DNA of 5,379 nucleotides from positions 1 through 5,379 of the forward strand of contig CALFYB010000347.1 of the NCBI GenBank assembly GCA_937952995.1, read 5' to 3'. Origin of the DNA: an uncultured Caulobacteraceae bacterium (GTDB lineage: Bacteria; Pseudomonadota; Alphaproteobacteria; Caulobacterales; Caulobacteraceae). Position 1 is the first letter of the stretch. Each line of letters opens with the position of its first letter. The notes below the pieces were generated by a model that saw only the letters and a list, made by a program, of their open reading frames with translations, was not told the origin of the DNA and made no database searches. A program made the position numbers and the translations under genes. Shown here in pieces: positions 1-5,379 of this stretch.

Positions 1-2043
1 ATGCAGTTCGATCAGGCCGCTGATGGTAGCCGCACGTCCCTGCCCAAGCCTTCTATCGACACCGGCATGGGCCTAGAGCGCCTGACCGCCGTCTTGCAAG
101 GCGTGCACGACAACTATGACACCGACCTGTTCAAGACCCTGATCAGCGCCAGTGAGGCCGAGACCGGCGTCAAGGCCATCGGGGATCGCCAGCCTTCCCA
201 CCGGGTCATTGCCGACCACCTGCGGTCCAGCTGCTTCCTGATCGCTGACGGTGTCACCCCGTCCAATGAAGGCCGAGGCTACGTCCTGCGCCGGATCATG
301 CGCCGGGCCATGCGCCATGCCCATTTGCTGGGCGCGGCTGAGCCCCTGATGCACCGGCTCGCACCGACCCTAATCGCTGAGATGGGCGGAGCCTATCCCG
401 AGCTTCAGCGCGCTTCGGCCCTGATCTTGGAGACCCTTCGCCAAGAGGAGGAGCGGTTCCGCCGCACCCTCGGACGCGGCATGGTCCTGCTCGAAGAGGC
501 AACCGCCAACCTCACCGCGGGCGGTGTCTTGGCCGGTGAAACTGCCTTCAAGCTCTATGACACGTTCGGCTTCCCGCTCGACCTGACCCAAGACGCCGTG
601 CGCGCCATGGGCATCAGCGTCGACACGGACGGCTTTGATGCGGCCATGGAACGCCAGCGCCAGATGGCCCGCGAAAGCTGGTCGGGCTCGGGCCAGCAGG
701 CCGAGGGCGAAATCTGGCTGTCCGTGCGCGATCGTCTGGGTGCCAGCGCCTTTATCGGCCACGACCATGTCGATGCCATCGGTGAAGTCCTGACCCTCGT
801 TGCGGGCGGCCAAGAGGTCGCCGCCGCTGAGGCGGGCGAGACCGTTGATCTGCTCACCGACAAGACCCCCTTCTACGCAGAAGGCGGCGGTCAGGTTGGT
901 GACACCGGCGTCATGACCTGGGACGGCGGCGAGGCCGTTGTGCTCGACACACAAAAGCAGGCCGGTGATCTGCACGACCACAAGATCCGCATCACTTCGG
1001 GCCGCTTGACAGCGGGGACCAAGGTCAACCTTTCGGTGGATGCTGAGCGCCGCGTTCGCATCCGCGCCAACCACTCCGCCGCCCACCTCGTTCATGCCGC
1101 CCTTCGCAACGTCCTTGGGGCCCATGTGGCGCAAAAGGGCCAGTTGGTCGATGCCGAGCGCATGCGCTTTGACTTCAGCCATGGCGGCCCTCTGAGCGCC
1201 GACGAGCTTGAGCGGATCGAAACCGAGGTCAATGCGGTCATCCGCCAAAACCGCGCGGCCGATACGCAAGAGATGGCCCCAGAAGAGGCTATTCAAGCCG
1301 GGGCTGTGGCCCTGTTTGGCGAGAAATATGGCGACCGGGTTCGCGTCCTGACCTTGGGCGATGCCCTGTCACCAGACCATGCTCACGGCGCGGCCAAGGC
1401 CTATTCGGTCGAGCTTTGCGGCGGCACTCACGTGGCCCGCACCGGCGATATTGCCCTGTTTAAGATCGTGTCTGAAGGCGGCGTCGCCGCCGGTATTCGC
1501 CGCATCGAGGCCCTGACCGGCGAGGCGGCCCGCCGCTTCCTGCTCGATCAGGCGGGCGTGGCCAAGAGTCTAGCCGACCAGTTCAAGGTGCCTGTGGCCG
1601 ATGTCACCACCCGCGTCGAGGCTCTGATTGCCGACCGTCGCAAGCTGGAAAAGGACCTGGCCGATGCCAAGCGCCAACTGGCTATGGGCGGCGGTGGCGG
1701 AGAGGCGGCTGCGGTCGAAGAGATCGGCGGCATCAAACTGATGGCCCGTATTCTCGAGGGCATTGGCGGCAAGGACCTTCGCCCGATTGCCGAGGACTAT
1801 AAGAAGCAGATCGGCAGCGGCGTGGTCGCTCTGATCGGCGTGCTCGATGGCAAGGCGGCGGTGACCGTGGCCGTGACCAATGATCTGACCAGCCGGTTTA
1901 ATGCGGCAGAGCTTGCCAAGGCGGCGGTGTTGGCCATGGGCGGGCAGGGTGCAGGCGGCAAGCCCGACTTTGCTCAAGGCGGCGCGCCAGACGGCGGACA
2001 GGCTCAGGCCGGGCTAGAGGCCATTAAGGCTCTCATCCACTAG
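1..2043 (+). CDS. alaS: Alanyl-tRNA synthetase (AlaRS), 5'-truncated by the window edge
   Basis: This enzyme attaches alanine to tRNA-Ala in the cytoplasm and hydrolyses mischarged Ser- or Gly-tRNA-Ala. The 680 residues visible are the C-terminal part of a protein normally near 870-890 residues. The first codon is a Met, but it falls inside the catalytic domain, just before class II motif 3 (DTGMGLER, residues 20-27), so it is not the true start; motifs 1 and 2 lie upstream. The tRNA-recognition helical region follows (GRGYVLRRIMRRAMRHAHLL, 91-110). The editing domain shows its zinc-site residues: HSAAH (His358, His362) and CGGTH (Cys473, His477). A helical stretch (about 541-561) and a Gly-rich linker (563-567) lead to the C-Ala domain, which has a typical GGQGAGGKPDFAQGG segment (647-661). 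It ends with TAG. No frameshift or missing key residue is seen. It converges on the minus-strand GNAT gene. Identification is essentially certain. Confidence 0.98.
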   Translation: MQFDQAADGSRTSLPKPSIDTGMGLERLTAVLQGVHDNYDTDLFKTLISASEAETGVKAIGDRQPSHRVIADHLRSSCFLIADGVTPSNEGRGYVLRRIMRRAMRHAHLLGAAEPLMHRLAPTLIAEMGGAYPELQRASALILETLRQEEERFRRTLGRGMVLLEEATANLTAGGVLAGETAFKLYDTFGFPLDLTQDAVRAMGISVDTDGFDAAMERQRQMARESWSGSGQQAEGEIWLSVRDRLGASAFIGHDHVDAIGEVLTLVAGGQEVAAAEAGETVDLLTDKTPFYAEGGGQVGDTGVMTWDGGEAVVLDTQKQAGDLHDHKIRITSGRLTAGTKVNLSVDAERRVRIRANHSAAHLVHAALRNVLGAHVAQKGQLVDAERMRFDFSHGGPLSADELERIETEVNAVIRQNRAADTQEMAPEEAIQAGAVALFGEKYGDRVRVLTLGDALSPDHAHGAAKAYSVELCGGTHVARTGDIALFKIVSEGGVAAGIRRIEALTGEAARRFLLDQAGVAKSLADQFKVPVADVTTRVEALIADRRKLEKDLADAKRQLAMGGGGGEAAAVEEIGGIKLMARILEGIGGKDLRPIAEDYKKQIGSGVVALIGVLDGKAAVTVAVTNDLTSRFNAAELAKAAVLAMGGQGAGGKPDFAQGGAPDGGQAQAGLEAIKALIH

Positions 2044-2051
2044 GAATTGGA

Positions 2052-2076
2052 TCTCAGGGGGCTTAGCCCCTTGAGA
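2052..2076. terminator. Inverted repeat between convergent genes, probable bidirectional terminator
   Basis: The arms 2052-2062 (TCTCAGGGGGC) and 2066-2076 (GCCCCTTGAGA) form an 11-bp stem with one G-T wobble and a 3-base TTA loop. It begins 8 bases after the alaS stop and ends 11 bases before the GNAT stop, which is where a terminator shared by convergent genes belongs. Neither strand shows a T-run after the stem, so it is not a canonical intrinsic terminator. It could act through stem stability, serve as a 3'-end protecting hairpin, or assist Rho-dependent termination. The structure is seen in the sequence; the function is inferred from position. Confidence 0.65.
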
Positions 2077-2087
2077 ACAGCCTTCGA

Positions 2088-2531
2088 TCAGCGGCGATAT
2101 TGAATGAACGACATTCGCGTGGCGAGCTTGTCGTAAAGCAGCTGTGCGGTCGTATTGTTCTTGTCGGTCAGCCAATAGACCCGGGTTGAACCGATCTCAT
2201 CGGCCCGGGCATAGACCGCTTCGATCAAGGCCCGTCCGACGCCGCCGCCCCGCACATCAGGGCTGACAAACAGGTCTTCAAGATAGCAGTAGCTGGTCTT
2301 GGTCCAGGTCGCCCGATGGGGCACGCAATGGACCAATCCAACCAATTTCCCATCCTGCTCAGCCACATAGGCAAACATGCCATGAGCGTTGGTGGACAGG
2401 TCTTTAAACGTCAGGGCACTGGTTTCCTCATCGAGGGTCTCTCGATAAAACTCCAGATAGCCCTGCCATAGGGGCAGCCAGGCGGCGTGATCCGCAGGCT
2501 TAAGCTCACGAATAACGCCGCCAAATGCCAT
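2088..2531 (-). CDS. GNAT-family N-acetyltransferase, substrate unknown
   Basis: This is a 147-residue protein, a full-length single GNAT domain that would transfer acetyl from acetyl-CoA to an amine. Motif A is clear: a beta strand CYLEDLFVSP (82-91) followed by the pyrophosphate-binding loop RGGGVGRA (94-101), matching the (Q/R)xxGxG/A consensus. Motif B follows as VYWLTDKNNTTAQLLYDKLA (118-137), with the Asn and Tyr usual in this family. The YWLT..N...A..LYD pattern resembles the yeast Hpa2-like branch, but that does not set the substrate: a protein, polyamine or small molecule are all possible. No signal peptide or membrane segment is seen, so it is probably cytoplasmic. The ATG lies 3 bases after the icd stop codon, with no good Shine-Dalgarno sequence, only a weak GATGG inside the icd end. 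It is therefore likely co-transcribed and translationally coupled with icd. The family is confident; the function is unknown. Confidence 0.9.
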   Translation of the reverse strand: MAFGGVIRELKPADHAAWLPLWQGYLEFYRETLDEETSALTFKDLSTNAHGMFAYVAEQDGKLVGLVHCVPHRATWTKTSYCYLEDLFVSPDVRGGGVGRALIEAVYARADEIGSTRVYWLTDKNNTTAQLLYDKLATRMSFIQYRR

Positions 2532-2534
2532 GGT

Positions 2535-3746
2535 TTAGGCCATCGCTACGGTGAGGTTTTCCGCGACCTTGTCGAGGAAGCCTTCCGTTGTCAGCCAGCC
2601 CTGTTGATCGCCGACCAGCAAGGCGAGGTCCTTGGTCATGAAGCCGCTTTCGACCGTGTCGACGCAGACCTTTTCCAGGGTCGAGGCAAAGCGGTCCAGT
2701 TCGGCATTGCTGTCGAGCTTGGCGCGGTGCTTCAGGCCTTGGGTCCAGGCGAAGATCGAGGCGATGGAGTTGGTCGAGGTCGACTCGCCCTTTTGATGTT
2801 GGCGATAGTGACGGGTCACGGTGCCGTGGGCGGCTTCGGCCTCAACGACCTTGCCATCGGGGGTCATCAGCACCGAGGTCATCAGACCCAGCGAGCCAAA
2901 GCCCTGTGCGACCGTGTCGGACTGGACGTCACCGTCATAGTTCTTACAGGCCCAAACGAACCCGCCGGACCACTTCATCGCGGCGGCGACCATGTCGTCG
3001 ATCAAACGGTGCTCATAGGTGATGCCGGCGGCCTTGAAGGCGGTCGCGAATTCGGCGTCATACACCTCTTGGAACAGGTCCTTAAAGCGGCCGTCATAGG
3101 CCTTGAGGATCGTGTTCTTGGTCGACAGATAGACCGGATAGTTGCGCTGCAGGCCGTAGGCGAGCGAGGCGCGGGCAAATTCACGGATCGACTCGTCGAG
3201 ATTGTACATACCCATGGCGACGCCGCCGCCGGGATAGGTGAAGATCTCGTGCTCGATGACCTTACCGTCGTCGCCGACAAAGGTCATGGTCAGCTTGCCG
3301 GGGCCGGGGACCACGAAGTCGGTGGCCTTGTACTGGTCACCAAAGGCGTGACGGCCGATGATGATCGGCTGGGTCCAGCCGGGAACCAGACGGGGCACGT
3401 TCTGGCAGATGATCGGCTCACGGAACACCACGCCGCCGAGGATGTTGCGGATCGTGCCGTTGGGCGACTTCCACATCTTCTTCAGGCCGAACTCGGCCAC
3501 GCGGGCTTCGTCAGGGGTGATGGTGGCGCACTTGATGCCGACGCCGTGCTTCTTGATGGCGTGGGCGGCGTCGATGGTCACCTGATCGTCGGTGGCATCG
3601 CGATTTTCCATGCTCAGGTCGTAATAGTCGATGTCCAGATCAAGGAAAGGCAGGATCAACTTGTCCTTGATCAGCTTCCAAATGATGCGGGTCATTTCAT
3701 CGCCGTCGAGGTCGACGACAGGGTTGGCAACTTTAATCTTGGCCAT
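2535..3746 (-). CDS. icd: NADP-dependent isocitrate dehydrogenase, eukaryote-like homodimeric type
   Basis: This 403-residue enzyme oxidatively decarboxylates isocitrate to 2-oxoglutarate with NADP (EC 1.1.1.42) in the TCA cycle. It closely resembles mammalian IDH1/IDH2 rather than E. coli Icd. Substrate residues are visible: the SPNGTIR loop ending at Arg100, Arg109 (VFRE), Arg132 (GRHAFGDQY), Tyr139 and Lys210 (STKNT). The metal-binding acidic residues lie in LIDDM (Asp250/251) and YDGDVQSD (Asp273, Asp277). The NADP-binding segment is HGTVTRHY (307-314), with Arg312 and His313 matching the NADP-selecting pair of IDH1. No key residue is missing. The start chosen is the ATG at 3746, giving MAKIKV; GGGAG lies 9 bases upstream. 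A TTG at 3851 would add 35 residues, rich in Arg and Cys, that look like no part of the family and overlap the probable promoter. It heads a unit with the GNAT gene and is divergent from trmJ. Confidence 0.98.
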   Translation of the reverse strand: MAKIKVANPVVDLDGDEMTRIIWKLIKDKLILPFLDLDIDYYDLSMENRDATDDQVTIDAAHAIKKHGVGIKCATITPDEARVAEFGLKKMWKSPNGTIRNILGGVVFREPIICQNVPRLVPGWTQPIIIGRHAFGDQYKATDFVVPGPGKLTMTFVGDDGKVIEHEIFTYPGGGVAMGMYNLDESIREFARASLAYGLQRNYPVYLSTKNTILKAYDGRFKDLFQEVYDAEFATAFKAAGITYEHRLIDDMVAAAMKWSGGFVWACKNYDGDVQSDTVAQGFGSLGLMTSVLMTPDGKVVEAEAAHGTVTRHYRQHQKGESTSTNSIASIFAWTQGLKHRAKLDSNAELDRFASTLEKVCVDTVESGFMTKDLALLVGDQQGWLTTEGFLDKVAENLTVAMA

Positions 3747-3755
3747 GGTTTGGCT

Positions 3756-3760
3756 CTCCC
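3756..3760 (-). promoter_or_regulatory. Ribosome binding site of icd
   Basis: On the minus strand GGGAG (within GGGAGAG) sits 9 bases before the ATG at 3746. It supports the 403-residue start over the longer TTG-initiated reading frame beginning at 3851. Confidence 0.7.
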
Positions 3761-3823
3761 AGTGAACGGGGCGCGATTCTCTACAGCACGGCACACAGGG
3801 CCGGACCGCTCGCGACGCAAGGC

Positions 3824-3851
3824 GTATAGACTGCCAATTGTTGATGAGCAA
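3824..3851 (-). promoter_or_regulatory. Possible icd promoter
   Basis: On the minus strand TTGCTC (3851-3846) and CTATAC (3829-3824) are separated by 16 bases, a loose -35/-10 match. They would place transcription start about 70 bases before the icd ATG. Only part of each consensus is met, and alphaproteobacterial promoters are hard to call by eye, so this is a weak candidate. The icd promoter must nonetheless lie somewhere in the 175-bp divergent gap 3747-3921. Confidence 0.3.
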
Positions 3852-3892
3852 CGGCGACTGAACGCCTTTACTATGACTCTAGGGCATTTGCT

Positions 3893-3898
3893 TAAAAT
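3893..3898 (+). promoter_or_regulatory. Possible -10 element for the trmJ-fghA unit
   Basis: TAAAAT lies in the AT-richest patch of the divergent gap, 23 bases before the GTG start of trmJ. No convincing -35 hexamer is found at 16-18 bases upstream; TTTACT at 3867-3872 is 20 bases away. If it is used, the trmJ leader would be very short. This is a position-based guess. Confidence 0.25.
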
Positions 3899-3921
3899 GG
3901 CGTCCTCGGCTATCGCGGGGC

Positions 3922-4737
3922 GTGACCCAATTGACCCCGCCCTGTGTGATCTTGAACGCGCCGCAACTGGCCGAGAATATCGGCGCTGTGGCGCGCGTAA
4001 TGGCCAATTTTGGCCTCTATGACCTTCGCCTTGTGCGGCCCCGAGATGGCTGGCCGCAGGAGCGCGCTTGGGCCAGTGCGTCGGGTGCCGATTGGCCGCT
4101 CGACAATGCCAAGGTTTTTGACCGGCTAGAGGACGCGGTGGCCGATCTGCATCTGGTCTATGCCACAACTGCGCGGCCTCGCGAGGCGCGGCTTCCGGTC
4201 ATCACACCGCGTCAGGCCGCAACCGAGCTCTATAGCGCAGCCACCCAAAGCCAAGCGGTGGGCCTGTTGTTCGGCGGCGAGCGGGCGGGGCTCGAGACCC
4301 TCGATATCGCCCTTTGCCAAGCCATCGTCACCATCCCCATCGACCCGAAGTTCCATTCCCTCAATCTGGCGCAGGCCGTGGCCCTGAATGCCTATGAGTG
4401 GCGCATGGCACTGGATGACCGACCGCCCGCCGCGTTTGACGAGGTGTCGCCGCCCGCCGATCTGGCCGAGGTTCAGGGCTTTTATGACCATCTGGAAAAG
4501 GAGCTTGATACGTCCGGCTTCTTCTTCCCGCCCGAAAAGCGCCCCTCGATGATCCGTAACCTCCGCGCCATCTATGCGCGGGCACGGCTGTCGGTGCAGG
4601 AGGTTCGGACCCTACGTGGTGTGGTAACCGCCCTGACACGCGGGCGCGGGCAGGTCTTAGCGCGGATGGCGCGGGCCAAGGCCTTTGAAGACAAGGCGCA
4701 GCGCGCCAATCCCAAGCAAGGAAAAGACGATGAGTGA
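3922..4737 (+). CDS. trmJ: tRNA (cytidine/uridine-32-2'-O)-methyltransferase TrmJ-like, SPOUT family
   Basis: A SAM-dependent 2'-O-ribose methyltransferase that, by family, modifies position 32 in the anticodon loop of certain tRNAs as a homodimer with a trefoil knot. All three SPOUT motifs are present: ENIGAVAR (18-25), LLFGGERAGL (115-124) and IPIDPKFHSLNLAQAVAL (138-155). The C-terminal extension is typical of TrmJ rather than TrmL or TrmH: FYDHLEKELDTSGFF (187-201), then RNLRAIYARARLSVQEV and LRGV (212-234). At 271 residues it is a little longer than E. coli TrmJ (246), with a basic-acidic tail. The start is uncertain. GTG at 3922 has GGGG ending only 1 base before it; TTG at 3931 has the same GGGG at 10 bases and would give MTPPCVIL. 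The frame is closed upstream by TAG at 3880. The gene overlaps the next by 8 bp, so the two are likely co-transcribed. The exact tRNA target is inferred. Confidence 0.92.
   Translation: MTQLTPPCVILNAPQLAENIGAVARVMANFGLYDLRLVRPRDGWPQERAWASASGADWPLDNAKVFDRLEDAVADLHLVYATTARPREARLPVITPRQAATELYSAATQSQAVGLLFGGERAGLETLDIALCQAIVTIPIDPKFHSLNLAQAVALNAYEWRMALDDRPPAAFDEVSPPADLAEVQGFYDHLEKELDTSGFFFPPEKRPSMIRNLRAIYARARLSVQEVRTLRGVVTALTRGRGQVLARMARAKAFEDKAQRANPKQGKDDE
4718..4722 (+). promoter_or_regulatory. Ribosome binding site of fghA
   Basis: AAGGA lies 7 bases before the ATG at 4730 and inside the 3' end of trmJ. It supports translation of the overlapping downstream gene from that ATG. Confidence 0.75.
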
Positions 4738-5379
4738 GATCGAAATTCTGGGCAGTCACCGGGTCCACGGCGGCACCCTGACCTATGTGCGTCATGCGTC
4801 AGCCGCGACCACAACGCCCATGCGGTTTTCGATCTTTGTGCCAGAGGGCGAGGGTCCGTTCCCCAGCCTGATCTGGCTGTCGGGCCTGACCTGCACCGAA
4901 GAGAATTTCACCGCCAAGGCCGGGGCCTACCGGGCCGCCAGCGCCCACAAGATGATCATTGTTGCCCCCGATACCAGCCCGCGCGGCGAGGGCGTGGCCG
5001 ATGACGCAGCCTATGATCTGGGTCAAGGTGCTGGGTTCTACATCAATGCGACTGAGGCCCCTTGGGCTCCGCACTTTCAGATGGAAAGCTACATCACGCA
5101 GGACCTGCTCTCAGCGGTCGATGCCAATTTCCCGACCGATCCGGCGCGGCGCGGGGTCAGCGGCCATTCGATGGGCGGACACGGTGCCCTGACCCTAGCG
5201 CTGAAATATCCTGATCTGTTCAAGAGCGTATCGGCCTTCGCGCCCATCGTCTCGCCAACCACCTGTGACTGGGGCCGCAAGGCCTTTACCGCCTATCTGG
5301 GCAAGGATGAGAGCCTGTGGACCGCGCATGATGCCTGCTGTCTGATCGCGGCGGGTGCGGGCAAGTCGTTCGACGATAT
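4730..5379 (+). CDS. fghA: S-formylglutathione hydrolase, 3'-truncated by the window edge
   Basis: This alpha/beta-hydrolase esterase splits S-formylglutathione into formate and glutathione (EC 3.1.2.12), the last step of glutathione-dependent formaldehyde detoxification. 216 complete codons are visible of a family length near 278. The N-terminal oxyanion-hole region reads WLSGLTCTEENF (49-60) with the conserved Cys55. The nucleophile elbow GHSMGGHGAL (145-154) holds catalytic Ser147, followed by SVSAFAPI (166-173) and a KAFTAYLG segment (184-191), all close to human esterase D. The catalytic Asp and His are expected beyond the window. The usual CPWG after the APIxxP segment reads CDWG here (179-182), a mild variant. 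The start ATG overlaps the trmJ stop in ATGAGTGA, with AAGGA 7 bases upstream. The partner formaldehyde dehydrogenase (adhC/frmA) is not in view. Also named frmB in enterobacteria. Identification is strong. Confidence 0.96.
   Translation, partial: MSEIEILGSHRVHGGTLTYVRHASAATTTPMRFSIFVPEGEGPFPSLIWLSGLTCTEENFTAKAGAYRAASAHKMIIVAPDTSPRGEGVADDAAYDLGQGAGFYINATEAPWAPHFQMESYITQDLLSAVDANFPTDPARRGVSGHSMGGHGALTLALKYPDLFKSVSAFAPIVSPTTCDWGRKAFTAYLGKDESLWTAHDACCLIAAGAGKSFDD

Noticed and set aside
1..3. ATG at the first base as the real start of alaS
   Set aside because: The Met lies inside the catalytic domain just before class II motif 3. About 200 N-terminal residues, including motifs 1 and 2, are missing, so the gene simply continues upstream of the window.
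370..1296. A 308-codon minus-strand open frame inside alaS
   Set aside because: It is antisense to the conserved AlaRS editing domain, shows no domain motif, and is a typical high-GC shadow frame.
3747..3851. A 35-residue N-terminal extension of isocitrate dehydrogenase from a TTG start
   Set aside because: The extension does not resemble the family, while the ATG at 3746 has a good ribosome binding site and gives the N-terminus expected for this enzyme.
2487..4022. A 511-codon plus-strand open frame covering the start of the GNAT gene, all of icd and the beginning of trmJ
   Set aside because: It is the antisense of the strongly conserved icd gene. Its product is low-complexity (rich in Gly, Asp, Val, His and Leu) without recognisable motifs, as expected of a shadow frame in GC-rich coding DNA.
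1..5379. A search by eye for mobile elements, CRISPR repeats, tRNA genes, phage genes or a defence-like cluster
   Set aside because: No repeats, transposase-like or integrase-like proteins, or tRNA-like folds were recognised. Nearly all of the window is accounted for by five housekeeping or metabolic genes.

Overview
This window looks like ordinary chromosome from an alphaproteobacterium. The GC content is high (roughly 60% by eye). The gene set and protein style (AlaRS next to a eukaryote-like NADP isocitrate dehydrogenase, a TrmJ with an extended tail, and an S-formylglutathione hydrolase) fit the Caulobacterales or a related order. The genus cannot be fixed from this sequence alone. No mobile element, CRISPR array, tRNA, rRNA or phage gene is visible.

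Layout from left to right: (1) positions 1-2043, plus strand: the 3' three-quarters of alaS (alanyl-tRNA synthetase), whose 5' part lies before the window. (2) positions 2052-2076: an 11-bp inverted repeat in the 44-bp gap between two convergent genes, probably a shared terminator. (3) positions 2088-3746, minus strand: a two-gene unit with icd (NADP-dependent isocitrate dehydrogenase) first and a GNAT-family acetyltransferase 3 bp behind it. (4) positions 3747-3921: a 175-bp divergent intergenic region that must carry the icd promoter and probably the promoter of the next plus-strand unit. (5) positions 3922-5379, plus strand: a SPOUT tRNA methyltransferase of the TrmJ type, overlapping by 8 bp the start of an S-formylglutathione hydrolase gene that runs off the right edge.

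Functionally this is housekeeping: tRNA charging with alanine (alaS), tRNA anticodon-loop 2'-O-methylation (trmJ), the NADPH-forming step of the TCA cycle (icd) and the last step of glutathione-dependent formaldehyde removal (fghA/frmB). The GNAT protein has no assignable substrate. I found no sign of a new multi-gene system. The points worth a second look are the icd-GNAT coupling, the start codon of trmJ, the unusual terminator hairpin, and the overlapping trmJ-fghA pair.
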